NCBI RefSeq assembly: GCF_016718685.1
Contig: NZ_JADKCX010000007.1
Coordinates: 62,001 to 126,000, forward strand
Direction of reading: 5' to 3'
DNA from: Haliscomenobacter sp.
GTDB lineage: Bacteria > Bacteroidota > Bacteroidia > Chitinophagales > Saprospiraceae
DNA: 64,000 nt
A program made the translations under genes and the position numbers. The notes under the pieces were generated by a model. The model worked only from the letters and a program-made list of their open reading frames with translations, was not told the DNA's origin and did not search any database. Within the stretch, counting starts at the first letter, position 1. Each line of letters starts with the position of its first letter. Below, piece by piece: positions 46,582 to 57,502 of the stretch.

Positions 46582-47631
46582 TCAAGCCACTGCCCGCAAC
46601 ACATGTATAGAGGGCTGAACCTCCAACAAGTAAGGTAATTCAGTTCCTTCCAACAGATCCAACAAGCGCAAAATCGGCGTGCTGCAAATCCGTTCAACTT
46701 CCTGAATCAACAACTCGCTAGAGGTAAATAAGCCCGAAATAGCAAAAGGTTGGATCCCCATTTGCCGTAACATATCCAGTCCAGTTTGTACCCCCAGGCT
46801 ATCTCCGCAAGAGAAAATGACCTGGTGTACCGTTTGCATAAAGCGTGAATTGTTCAACAATAAGGCCGTTTCGCGCTGGAGAATTCCATCCGCAATTTCC
46901 ATGACGATGTATTCAGGATTTACTTTCCGCTACCGTGATATCGACCAGGATTGGTAAAGATCGAGCAGAATTTGTTCCCGAGCAAAGAAAGGGGGGGGGA
47001 AACCAAAATGGGCAAAATCGATACCCATATCCGCCCCGCGATCCACACAAAAACGCGCATCTTTGGGAAAAGCCGTCCCAGTGAGTTTGATGTACGCGGC
47101 GCTATGCCCTGTTTTTTTTAGTCCTGCACACAAATAAGCGGCGGTGGTGGTTTTGCCACTGTCCATCGAGGTTCCGATCGACAAAATCACCTTGCTTTTG
47201 ATCTTGTTGGGATGGAATTTAGCCAGTTGTTTGGCTTTAATGGTATTTAGCACCCAGCCTTGGGCATCAACCGCGTAACCCAGTAACTCCAACTCAGCAG
47301 GTGGGTTGCGCACCGTAGCATTTAAACTTTTCACGGCGCCCACAACCCCGCCACGGCCCAATAGTTGACAGTTGATCGTTGGTGCAACCGGCACATATCC
47401 CTCAATTTGGCTGGTTGCATACCGATTGCCAAAAGCGGCCATGATGATGTCTTCCTCAAACAGATGGCGGGCTACGCCATTGCCGTCCATCAAAGCAGCA
47501 GAGTTGGCCATCACCACCCTGAAAATACCTACATCACCCATTTTAGGCGTATAAGAACTGGCCAATTCTACATTTAATTCATAGGATTCGATAGCGGCGC
47601 AAATCTGTGCTTTTTTGATTTTGGTTTTCAT
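46582..47631 (-). CDS. P-loop NTPase, dethiobiotin-synthetase/DUF1611-like (frameshifted in this sequence)
   Basis: About 350 residues after restoration. The N-terminal ~150 residues (GDVGIFRVVMANSAALMDGN, GNRYATSQIEGYVPVAPTIN) are of unknown fold. A Walker A motif follows in ILSIGTSMDSGKTTTAAYL, resembling the GTDTGVGKT loop of dethiobiotin synthetases and DUF1611 proteins. Then come KLTGTAFPKDARFCVDRGAD and, after two breaks near 46950 and 46925, YIVMEIADGILQRETALLL and VIFSCGDSLGVQTGLDML. A run of nine C on the coding strand (FGFPPPFF) lies near the breaks and may add another error. The family assignment is tentative. It shares orientation with the exporter gene upstream. Confidence 0.6.
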
Positions 47632-47682
47632 GCGTAGTCGTTTTGATTTTATTCGACTACATATCGGCGGTTGGTCGGAATG

Positions 47683-49329
47683 TTACTGGTGGATAAGCTC
47701 TTTTTTTGCCAAAAAAGTTCTGTTTTCAGCTGCGTTGGTAAGGATTAAAATGCCCGTTTTCTGTAGCTGTTGTTGGAGCAAGGCTTGCAACTGCTGGCAT
47801 ACGGTGGGGCTTAAAAAACGAAAAGGGTCGTGCAGCACCATAAAAGGCTTCTGGGTCAAAAATGCCCGCAACAATTGCAACAATTGCAATTGGGTGGACG
47901 TAAGCATCGTCCGCTCCGTCAGCGGCGTATCGGCCTGGATGCTTTGTAAGTCAGGAAACAACTGTTGCCATTCGGCCAGTACTTGTTCCGCTTTGGGATA
48001 GTGTTTGCGGCTATAAGCAATGGCTTCCCGTACATTTTTGCCATATAAAGGAAAGAGGGGTGACACAAAAGAAAATTGCCGACGGATGGTTTTAGGGTGA
48101 AGTTGTTCAAAAGAAAATTCATCCAATTCCAGCGGCCCCACTGCTGTAGGAGGGGCTATGGCCGCGAGCACATTGATCAAGGCATTTTGCATAGGCTCAT
48201 CAAGAGGCAAGTGCAGTTGTTCGCCGCGCCTCAGTTGAAACTTAATACTGGTATCTGCTTCTTGAGCAAGTGAGGCCAGGGTCAAATCTACCTGTAATCG
48301 GGCAGCCCGGAAACGCTGCTCAGGAAGTTCAAGCCCAACTTCCAGCGGTTTATCCAAAAGATTGGACATTTTCCGCAGTGAAATTCCTCCTTTTTTCCAG
48401 ACCAATCCCATTTGCATGACCCGATTGAGCACAGGCTTCCAGGTCAACAAAATCAGGATTAGGGCAAAAAGTACATCTTCAGGAAAAGGAGTGCCCTGCT
48501 TTTTCCAAAAGTAAGCCGTGCCCAAAACCAGAAGTAAAAGTGCATAAATGGAAAAAGGAATCAGGGCATTCAACAGCGCTACTTGTTGCTGGTATTGCGA
48601 CCCAAAGCTTGAATTTTTTGACCCGTTTTTCAAACAACTGCTGTTCTGCCGTTCTCGATTCCAGGGCTTTGATGGTATAAATATACCCTCAGCCGTTGGT
48701 TTACAAAAGCCAACAATCCCGCTTTGCTGTCGCGGCGGCGTTCTTCCAATTGTTCGATTTTCCGGTTAAACGGGCAATGATGATTCCAACCAAAACACTA
48801 CTGGCTAAAATCAGGCAGCCCAAGGTCGCATTGAGTGCCAGGATGAGCACTGCACCAAGCAGCAACAGACTGGCATCGGCAAAAAATTGGAATACTCCCT
48901 TTCCCAACAATTGCTGGGCGCTGCCCAAATCACCACTAAAGCGCATCAGGTATTTACTAGTTCCCGATTTTTCGTATTCCTGGGTGTTCATGTGCAGGTG
49001 TTGGGCAAAAAGTTTTGGCGCAGCCACCGCAAGAAACGCTCCATCATGATGCCCTTCAGCCATCTGCGGGCATAATCAAAACTTACTTTGGCCACGATCG
49101 CCACACTCCAAAATGAGCAGCCAATTGGGATTGAAATTCGTGCTCAACCAAATTTTTGTAGCATTCGCCCACGCATGGACTGAAATTCAAAAATGTCGGC
49201 ATAAGCTTGCGCGATCAGCAGCGGCAACAGCAAAGTGAGGGCACTCCCGCAAAACTCCAGAAACAATGCCCAAGCAAATGCAGGTCTTTGTTCACTTAAA
49301 AAACTGCGCAACAAGGTTCTACTTTTCAT
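47683..49329 (-). CDS. ABC exporter with degenerate ATPase domain (frameshifted in this sequence)
   Basis: About 549 residues after restoration. It starts MKSRTLLRSFLSEQRPAFAW (ATG 49329), with six-helix exporter pieces SKYLMRFSGDLGSAQQLLGK, TIKALESRTAEQQLFEKRVK and ALIPFSIYALLLLVLGTAYF; breaks fall near 49140, 49060, 48690 and 48610. The C-terminal domain (47683-48300) follows the ABC ATPase layout but lacks every key motif: the Walker A position reads QLRRGEQLHLPLDEP, the Q-loop region reads FVSPLFPLYGKNVREAI, the signature position reads LTSTQLQLLQLLRAF and Walker B reads FMVLHDPF. This last half has a single clean frame, so the losses are not caused by frame errors. It probably cannot hydrolyse ATP alone. 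Confidence 0.7.
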
Positions 49330-49337
49330 AAGTAATG

Positions 49338-49545
49338 TGATTTTTGATTCTATCCTATTGATAATCAAAAGAGGTGCGACTTCTCCGAAGTCGTAAAACG
49401 CGCTGATACAAATGCTACAAACATGCGACTTCTCCGAAGTCGACCGAATGACCTCGGAGAGGTCACATGTTTGTAGAAAATATTGACAGTCAGTGATTCC
49501 GACTTCGGAGAAGTCGCACAGTATTACCTGGAAAATTCGGAACTC
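49338..49545. mobile_element. MITE-like element, copy B (inverted)
   Basis: Inverted copy of the element at 46310-46513, about 85-90% identical by eye over ~190 bases with all palindromes kept. Its outer end (GAACTC at 49540-49545 on the plus strand) matches the terminal repeat; its inner end has diverged (GATTCTATCCTATTGATAATC-like). It ends 9 bases from the stop codon of the PorP/SprF gene and starts 9 bases upstream of the exporter ATG. Confidence 0.72.
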
Positions 49546-49553
49546 ACGTAAAA

Positions 49554-50514
49554 TTATCGATAGGTATCAAACATAATGCTCAGGTGTAGTTCGTGCGAAG
49601 CGCCCAAGGGTAGGTCAAAAGCGGAAATGTTGTAGTCAAAGCCGTAGCCAATTTTCAGGTTGGCATCTTCAAACAAAAGGCCGGGCACGTTGAAACCCAG
49701 TTCTAGATGTGCCGTGCCGTTGATGCCAAAACCTGCCCCAAACCAAAGGGGGCGGGCGGGTTGGAAACGACCATAGATGTCGAGATTAAATGGTGCACCC
49801 GGTGTGTATTTGGCCCAGGCGGAGGTCTCTAAAAGGCTTCCTGATTAAAAAATGGTACCAGCCCGCAGTAGCATAGTAGTGCGTTACCCGACGTAGGGGA
49901 TAAAATCTTCGCCCACTTGTACCAGGGAATTGCCATGCAGCAGCTGAGGTGCCGATAACCCCAAGTAAATATTGTCTCCATCCAGTGCTCCCTCCAAGCG
50001 GCGGTAATAAAATACCCCTAAGCCGACATCGGGTTGGGTGACCGAAAAAATCGATATCAAGCGATAAGGGATCGCCCAGGTCTTTCCAGATGATGCGATT
50101 GGAATTGACCCGGTAATTGACCATTCCCACACTCAATCCAACGGAAAGCCCACCAAAATAAGGGTCATTGGTAAAAATACTGCCGATGCGGCCATGAATG
50201 CCACTCAAGCCAAAAGGCCCCGTACGATCCTGCATCACCGAAATGCCGCTGACCAACTCAAATGCGCCCCCGAAATCAGAAATAAACTCTCCGTTGACCT
50301 GTACGGTACGCGGCGTTTCGGGGTGGCTAATCCACTGCATACGGTACGATGAGGAAAGGGACACATTGTATTCATACAGGAAAAAATCGCTGCTCACCGA
50401 AGCGGGATTCAACGAGGGTTGATGCTGTCGAAACTGGGTGAAATAAGGCAGTTGCTGTGCGGTTAAGGGCATCAGAAAGATAAGAAATAGGGAACCGAAG
50501 TAAATGCGCAACAT
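49554..50514 (-). CDS. PorP/SprF family outer membrane protein (frameshifted in this sequence)
   Basis: About 320 residues after restoration. From ATG 50514 a signal peptide (MLRIYFGSLFLIFLMPLTAQ) leads into QLPYFTQFRQHQPSLNPAS, the PorP/SprF start, and beta-barrel strands (GLSGIHGRIGSIFTNDPYF). Breaks fall near 50046, 49885 and 49850. Restored text includes GLGVFYYRRLEGALDGDNIY, LGLSAPQLLHGNSLVQVGED, YYATAGWYHF and a barrel-like end (LKIGYGFDYNISAFDLPLGA, SHELHLSIMFDTYR). These proteins anchor or organise T9SS cargo such as SprB at the surface. It starts 4 bases after the caspase gene and ends its operon. Confidence 0.85.
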
Positions 50515-50518
50515 GGGC

Positions 50519-53500
50519 TTATTTGTTTTTAGGCAATTGGAATAAAACAATTGGAGCACTGAGTGGATCTGCAACCAACAGCGGCTGCTGGGTGGTTTGA
50601 GGTTTAGGGCGTTTGGTTTGTACCAGTTTGGGCACTTCTTTTTCCAGATGAGTATACAATTCTTTGATGTCCAATGCCCCATCCTGGTTGAGGTCGATAC
50701 CGGGAACCCTACGGGTAAACTGCTCAATGGTGTGCAACATCGCCTGGGTAAAAGCCCCATTTTGCCATTGGTCATCCTCGTAGCTGAATTCATTGGCGCG
50801 GCAAGACATCATCAGGCTAAGGCCTTTTTGCCCTCCGGCCAACTGGTTCATCCGTTCTCCACTCAGTTGGGATGTGGCATAATCGCTGCTGCCCGCACCA
50901 CTGTGACAGGCATCAATCAGGAACAACTTGCGGCAATTGATGCTGGACAGATAATTGATGATTTCTTTTTCAAAATCCAGGCTGGTCTCTTGCAAAGGCC
51001 CATCGTAGTCGCTGGCTGCAATGTGGAATACGCCTTGGGGGTGTTGATGCCATGTGAAGAAATGAAGACCAAATGAGGTCTTGTGGACCAATTTGACGAT
51101 CTGCAAAACGGTACTGCAAGCGCCGCAGGGTTTTGAGAATTTCGGTTTTTGCCGTGGTTTTTTCCTGAAGCAATGTGTCTACGAAAATACTTTGAAATTG
51201 CTGATTCAGCTGGCCGTTGGCGCGGAGCATCGTCTGCGCAAAATCGCGGGCATCCCGATGGGTGTATTTCAAGTCCACGGCGGGTACGCCGATGGAGACC
51301 AAATGTAGATTCGGCTTGCGCGGTGAGTAGATGATTTGAATGGGGTCGGTCTCCATTTTGCCCGCTTCATTTTGCACTTTTGAGCGCAGGGTCGTCATGC
51401 CTTCCGTCAGTTTGATGCGCTGGGTATAGGTACGGCTGTAGGCGGTACCTTTGATCGTCACTTCGTCCATTTTCGCCCCTGTTGCACAAGGCTGACCATT
51501 GATTTCCAGGCAAAAATTGGGCTTGTCCAAAAGTTTGTTGGATACCGCTTTGACCTGCACATAAATTTCGTTCTCCGTCCATACTATTCCTCGTCCTTCG
51601 TAGTGATCGGGGTTCGGATGGAGCCAAACGGCAGTCACGTAGTCTTTTTGTAAACTTTCTTTAAGTGGTGTCGATACGTTATTACCGAACACCGGCAAGC
51701 GCCAATCGATCACCTGCGTGTTTTCCAAAGAGACATCAGCAACCCGCCCGCGCAGCCACAAACTATCTTCCGCGAAAGTGGCAGGTATGCCAAAAGGCAG
51801 TTCATAGGTGCGGTACTCGCCCGGACCCAAATCTCCAATGCTGATCGCTTTGGGAATTTGGATAGTTTTGGAACCATGCAATTCCAGGCTTACTGCTCGG
51901 GCGGTTCCCTGGCCTTTGTTGCGCAAAGTGAAGGAATTGCGCAGTACCGAACCCCGTTCTACCTGCGCAGGAAAAGTACCCGCACTGAGTTCCAGTTGAG
52001 GTTTACTCAGTACACCAATGCGCAGGGGGATGCGGTTGGCTGAGCCAATTTTTTGTTTGCCCTGAAACAACTGTACCTCCAGGGGCAATTCGCCCTGGAG
52101 GTCGCTGGGTATGGTCATAGCGATCGGCAAGTGCAGCAACCCATTTTGTCCCGGTGCAAGCGCGGGCAATTTGAAGGTTTGTAAAACGGTAGAATCCTTT
52201 TTAGGAAAAGTGATTTTAGCCTTCAAATGGGTTAGGCCCTTTCCAGGTGGAGCCTTGATCTGGAGCGCCAAAAAGGAACGTTCGCCGGGTGCCAGGTACT
52301 GGCCATTGCGGTAGAACAATGTCCCTGCCTGGTAGGTCCAAGATACGGCATTGGAGTTGAGGTCCATTTTTTCGCCCACCTGAGCGATCCAGCCCTGGGA
52401 GGCTTTGAGGATTTGTTGATTGGAAACGCCCAGTGCAACCAAACTACCGTCGCTTCGCTGCAACAATGCACAACCCTCGTCCGAGGTTTTGCTGCCATAA
52501 AAGGTTTCCTGCTGTGGAAAACCATCTTGATCTACCCGCATGACCCATACCGTTGGACGTCGGCTACCCCTTATAAATGACTGACTGTGACCGATCAAGC
52601 CAATTTCGCCATTGTGCAGCAAGCACAGGTTGCTCAGGCGGTCGTCTTCCCGACCTCCCAGTGTTTTGTAAGCTTGCACATTGCCATTGAGGTCGATGCG
52701 GCAGAAAAAACCTTCTTCGCGATGGTCAGGCGTTTGCACATAACCTGCAATGCCCAGGGATTTTTCACCGATGTTGATGATGTTGGCGCCTTCGGTGGCC
52801 TCGGCTGCTGGGAAAATTTTTCCCCAGGATTGAGTGCCCTTCGCATCAAAAGCGGCCACCCACATTTTTCGATTAGATTCTTCCACGGCGTATCCTGAAA
52901 TAAACACTTGCTCATTGCCCGCCAGGGTAGCGCCTAGCGCCTGGGTCTCCAGTCCGTGGTATTGTACTTTTTTTTGCCACAACACCTTTAAGTGTATATC
53001 AATGCGCAGTATCCAGGCTTGTTCCCCGGAATTACCGATCAATATTTTATCCCCATTGGGCAAAGGAATCACTTCTACGAAGGCATCGTTTTCTTTGCTG
53101 CCCAAAATCAATTCGGCCTCGGTTTTTCCCTGTTCATTCACGAAGAGCAGCCAGGCATCTTTTTGGCCAAAATAGCGGTTTTTGAGTTTTCCACTTCCAC
53201 TGGGGGTCTCGGAATAACCCGCGATGAGGTAACGTCCATCCAAATCCTGCCGAATCCGGTGGGCACCATCGTCGCCATTGCGGCCCAGGTAAAATTCGAT
53301 TTGCGTTTCAGTTGTTCGTCCAACAGCAAGAGGTAAATGTCTGTACCACCATAGGTGCCTCGATTGCTTTGGCCCACGGCGGCAATGTTGCCTTCCCAAT
53401 TTTCGGTTAGGGAAAACAGCCGATCTTGCCCTGACCGACCGTATAATCGCTCAATGATGGGTTCTTCTTCCAGACGTTGGGCATACAAGCTCAGGGGCAA

Positions 53501-53548
53501 GAGGAGAAAAAGGGCTAACGCAATTGGGTAGAAAAAACGCATACGCAT
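50519..53548 (-). CDS. Secreted propeller/CARDB-like protein with C-terminal caspase (C14) domain (frameshifted in this sequence)
   Basis: About 1,010 residues after restoration. ATG 53548 (MRMRFFYP) starts a signal peptide ending SLYAQ. Six or so propeller-like repeats follow (IIERLYGRSGQDRLFSLTEN; YLGRNGDDGAHRIRQDLDGR; TLGGREDDRLSNLCLLHNGE), then two Ig/CARDB-like domains (LELSAGTFPAQVERGSVLRN). The caspase domain has LVSIGVPAVDLKYTHRDARD, catalytic His in FISSHGIN (~51052) and Cys in FLIDACHSGAGS (~50907). A Ca-binding-like loop DLNQDGALDIKEL follows. Breaks fall near 53305, 51085 and 51035 (two at shortened G-runs). It lies downstream of a papain-like protease and 4 bases before PorP/SprF. 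Confidence 0.82.
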
Positions 53549-53569
53549 TCGTTTATGGGAACTATTAGG

Positions 53570-53629
53570 CTTGATGAACAGAAGCTCAACAGGACCCCGT
53601 TCGGTCTCAAGCAGCTTCTGTTCATCAAG
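53570..53629. promoter_or_regulatory. Large intra-operon hairpin between papain and caspase genes
   Basis: CTTGATGAACAGAAGCT (53570-53586) is perfectly complementary to AGCTTCTGTTCATCAAG (53613-53629). An inner GACC/GGTC stem is in the loop. It starts one base after the papain-gene stop codon and ends 21 bases before the caspase ATG. There is no T-run on the coding strand, so a processing site or mRNA-stabilising hairpin is more likely than a terminator. Confidence 0.7.
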
Positions 53630-53630
53630 T

Positions 53631-55126
53631 CTATTGTGCAAGCACTTTTAAAATCAATGGCACCATAATTTTACCCTTACTGGGATCAAGCCGTGCTGTA
53701 AAAGCCATTTTGTCTTCATTGTACCGCACTTGGGTGAGGGGAATGGAGATATCGGCAAATACTTTTTGCACTCGCTCGGCAAATTCTCCAGGGCTTTTTT
53801 CAAGCAGGATCAAACGTTGTGGAATGTCTTGAATTGGGGCATGGCTGTACAAAATGCACAAAAAATCCTCACCAGGCAGCGGCAACTGGAGCACCGACTC
53901 TTCGCGAGGGATGATGATTTCGGCAGTTTTTCCAGCACAAATCCAGCGGTAGGGACATTGTTGTCCATTTTGGGAAAATGAAAATTGATTTTACTCCCCG
54001 GGCTTTGACTGAATACGTAGGCATACCGTCCTCGGGGGATTTCGCGGGCCACCAACTGAAATACGTCTCCTACTTCAAAACTTGCTTGTTGGGTTTCGTA
54101 AACCCCCAGGCTATTGTTCCAACGCGTGGCGACTTCTTCATAATACGTAATCTCCTGTCCATAGCTGGTGCTTAGGTAGACGCTGGGTTTGCGAAATGCA
54201 AATGCACCACTTAGTGATGCGGTGGATGCGTCGGGCACATCTTTGACCTTGGGCTCCACTTGCACCAGTGATTCGGCACGATCTTCGGGGAGCAGCACGT
54301 AAGCATATTTGCAGAGTCGGGCAAAATCGTCGTATTTCATCCGAATGAACCCATTTCGCCCCCAGGATGCACCAAAGCTATTCATGAATTCAAACTGTTT
54401 TTCTACATTGTCGTAGCCCACCAATACCAATGCATGGTGACTACTGGGAGGGACATCTTCCGCCGGATCCCAAAGTTGGGTACCGGGTTTGATTTCCCAA
54501 AAATCGGGGTCACCGCAATGCCGACAACCAGGGTGTTTGGGTAGCTAAACCTTACAAGCTTTGGATATTTTGCTTTTTGGGACTTCTTGTGTATTAAAAA
54601 CAGCCGCAAAATCCTGGATGCGGTACTGTAACGCTTCGGCGGAGGGCATTGGTCCGGGATTGGTGTTACAATCCACTTTTTTGTAATTGAAAGAATTTTC
54701 CAGGCAGTCGCCCTTTGTTTTGAGCAGCGCCAGTGCATCTTCAATGTAGGCCCCGGCGCTACAATCGTCGGATTGCAAACGGATTTGGTTGTAAACGAAG
54801 GCCGCAGAATTGGCCATTTGGGTGATTTTGGAAGGATCGTTTAGCCCCAGGCGTTGTGCCCGCATGAGGGTGAGTGCGCCGTAGCCCACTGCCCAGCCTA
54901 CACAGGAACCCATGCGTTGCTGGTCGCCCGGCACTGGGCAATGCTGTCGCAAACTGACCCGCAAAGGTACCTCGTTGTACTTGAGTCCGCTGTAGGAAGG
55001 CAAAAGGGGAATGCTGCGGTATTTGCTTTCCGAACAGAGGAGTCCCATGTTTTGCGTGAGGCCTAGCTGTAAAAAACCGACCAATAATATCCCGGTTAAA
55101 ACTTCTGCACGCGTCATACCAATCAT
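53631..55126 (-). CDS. Papain-like (C1) peptidase with DUF4384-like C-terminus (frameshifted in this sequence)
   Basis: About 498 residues after restoration, from ATG 55126 with an N-terminal hydrophobic signal (VLTGILLVGFLQLGL). The peptidase has the active Cys in QQRMGSCVGWAVGYGALTL (~54901), the His in PPSSHHALVLVGYDN and the Asn in FMNSFGASWGRNGFIRM. Two further Cys (PGCRHCGDPDFWEIKPG) may form a disulfide. The C-terminal ~150 residues (YEVGDVFQL-like region to EDFLCILYSHAPIQDIPQRL) fit a DUF4384-type domain. Breaks fall near 54545-54500 and 53890. Its start overlaps the TPR-like gene stop by 4 bases (ATGA). Confidence 0.8.
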
Positions 55127-55861
55127 TTGAGGGATTCGAGTAATTCCTGGGCCTCCTGCCCGTAAATGCTGCTGTTGGAGATGGCCTCCAGGGCATTGAT
55201 GGCGGCGGGAGTATCCGTTCTTTGTAAATAAGCCAATGCAAGATACCAACGGCTGGCTTCTTGTATCGGCCCAGGTTTTTGCAGCCCGCTGAGCAAGATG
55301 GGTGTTGCCTGTACAGCCTGGTTCTCCATCAATAACTAATGGCCAGGAACAAACCAGCATTACCATCCTGGGTTTGCTGGTAGTAGGTATTCAGATATTG
55401 AATGGCCTTGGCGTAATTTTGCCGATCGTAAGCATCCATACCCAGGCGCAGGTCTTCGATCGAAGCACTTTCATTGTCTTCCACAAAGACTACGTTTTCC
55501 ATGGGGCGCAGGTACTTTTGGGCGAGTGCTTGAGGATCGTTGGCCCACCAACCCCAGGATTGCCCTGCAAAAAACACCCCTGTGCTTAGTAGTAAAAACA
55601 GGGTTAACCCCAAGGTCCAAAAGCGCCAGGATTTGCCGCCGAATGATGATGGAGGAGAGCTTGGCAGTCCTTCTTCAATGATCAAACCAGCCACGATGCC
55701 TTTCACTTCAAACAAATCTCGTTCCTTCAGTACAGTGGTCAGCTGTTGACTAAACCGCAATTCTACTGCCTTTGTTTCCGAAGTCCTTGCTTCACGGATA
55801 AGATTGGCTTTTTCTTCCGGGTTAAGTTCTCCGGCACTGAGTGCACGGAGTTTTCTGCCAT
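55123..55861 (-). CDS. Single-pass membrane protein with TPR-like C-terminus (frameshifted in this sequence)
   Basis: About 246 residues after restoration. The start is probably ATG 55861 (MAEKLRALSAGELNPEEKAN, if one A is restored near 55852). A cytoplasmic helical part (~90 residues) is followed by a membrane helix (FWTLGLTLFLLLSTGVFF), a periplasmic linker and TPR-like helices (LGMDAYDRQNYAKAIQYLNT, WYLALAYLQRTDTPAAINAL). A second break lies near 55330 (ISY to LMENQAVQ). A cytoplasmic head, one helix and an outer sensor next to a sigma-like gene suggest an anti-sigma or signalling role; this is inferred from context. Confidence 0.6.
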
Positions 55862-55862
55862 T

Positions 55863-56445
55863 CTAACTGCTCCATTTTTTTACATTTATTCCTGAGCATC
55901 TTTTTCAAGATGCCTTCAGTCAGTTGTTTTATTTTTTCGACAATCAAAAATGCGCTTGCGCAAGTTGTCATAGTCATTGCATGCGTTCGGCAATTTCTTG
56001 CAGCTGTATTTTTGCCAGTGGTACATTTGAATGATGTCCCGGCACTTCGCCCAATTGGCTCATGCCCTCATGAATGGCATTCAGGTAACGATCTTGACAA
56101 TGGCCGAGGCCAGGGTTTCGGCACCTTCATCCGCAATTTGGGAGTGCGGCATCGGGCAACATTTCAGGGGTCGGGTCCTACGTTTGCGCAATTCATCGCG
56201 CCAGGTATTGAGGTCAACTGGTAAAATGTACTGCCCCAGTTTCCCTTCTTCTACATAACGGCCATCACGGACTGCGATCCAAAGCTCCATGATCACGATC
56301 TGAATAGTTCCACTACGTCTTCCTCCGTGCCGCTGTTTTTGCGAATGTACCCGGCAATCATCGGACTGTAAGCGCGATAGAGGTAACGGAAAACTGGTGG
56401 TTTTTTCCAACAAACCGTCAGAATTTCTTGCGGTGTGTACTCCAT
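55863..56445 (-). CDS. Sigma-70-like factor (several frameshifts in this sequence)
   Basis: About 194 residues after restoration, from ATG 56445 (MEYTPQEILTVCWKKPPVFR). Text continues YLYRAYSPMIAGYIRKNSGT, EEDVVELF then QIVIMELWIAVRDGRYVEEG, KLGQYI and NTWRDELRKRR, the pattern of sigma region 2 in ECF-like factors. The C-terminal part reads LAKIQLQEIAERM, then YDNLRKRIFDCRKK, a region-4-like helix-turn-helix in yet other frames. At least four shifts are needed. It heads the papain/caspase/PorP operon and would be its natural regulator. The exact 3' end is uncertain because of a seven-A run. Confidence 0.55.
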
Positions 56446-56689
56446 TAATGGTTTTGCTTTGGCTTTCACTGGAATATTGCCCAGCATTAAAAAGTTACCT
56501 TGAGGAAAGTAAGTTTTGAAAAATTGTTTAATCAGCAATCAGGCAGGATAAATCACCTTTCAATAGTTAAACCATCAAAATGTTCGCCAATGTGAGGATT
56601 TTGCCTTTGCTGATGAACCTTGGGAGTTTTTTTTGGCTTTATGAAGGTAACATTTTGAACGCTTCGCAATATGCTAAAAACAGAAAACT

Positions 56690-57502
56690 ATGTTGCAGAA
56701 ACTGCTGTTCACCAGCCTGTTTTTGGGGCTGATGGTAAAAGGATTGGGGCAAGAGGATAGTGCCAAAATTGAAACGGCGGCTCCTAACCTTGGTTCAATA
56801 GAATTTTTTCCACAAGCCCCCCGTGAAATCGCTGCCAGTGATGGCATCTATGATAAGTTTATCCTCATCCGTTGGGAAGCGAGCGAACAAGCTTCGACGT
56901 ATAAGGTTTTTCGATCTACCAGCGCTAAAGCCAATTCCTTTTAAGAAGTAAGCAACGCCTGGCAAAAAAGTACCTGGCTGTGCGATTATACAGCTTTGCC
57001 CAATGTGGACTATTATTACACGGTGGTATCCAGTGATGGCAAAAGTACTTCCAAAATGGGCAATCTCGACAAAGGCTACTTGCGCAAAAATGGTGCTTTA
57101 GCCCTGGAGCCAAGCAATTTATTGGCAGAGAATGAGTCATTCGGCGCACAACGCCAGATTTTTTTGTTGATTGCCAGTGTTAATACTCCACTTAGAAGTT
57201 TCCGTTCCACAGAAACCATTGAAGTCAATACACAGATTCACAATATTTTTGAACAAGCCACTCCGCTGACGGAATTGCGCTATTTCTTCTCTGAAGATGG
57301 TACTTTGGACTGGAACGACAAATTGGTAAAAACCAAAACGCTGAGCAATATTCCCGCAAATGCCAAATTTCAGGTAAATGAACAGATTATCCTACCCGAC
57401 AATTTGCTTGCAGGAACTTATTATTTGATTGTGGTGAGTTCAACTGAAGGGCAAATTTTGTCCAGTAAAACGGCGCTCAGTACAATAAAAATCAGCAACT
57501 AA
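56690..57502 (+). CDS. Secreted Fn3-like protein with an in-frame stop
   Basis: 270 codons including an internal TAA (56942-56944). The signal peptide (LLFTSLFLGLMVKGLGQ) is followed by a fibronectin III-like domain (GIYDKFILIRWEASEQASTY, then after the stop EVSNAWQKSTWLCDYTAL and NVDYYYTVVSSDGK). A second Ig-like domain holds FLLIASVNTPLRSFRSTETI. The frame is unchanged across the stop. TCCTTTTAAGAAG would read SFKEV if TTTTAA were TTTAAA, so one base change or a paired error explains it. The stop codon at 57500-57502 abuts the next ATG. Divergent from the sigma-like gene. Confidence 0.65.

Noticed and set aside
46310..49545. Classical composite transposon
   Set aside because: No transposase gene or intact insertion sequence is found in either flank or between them; only short non-coding repeats.
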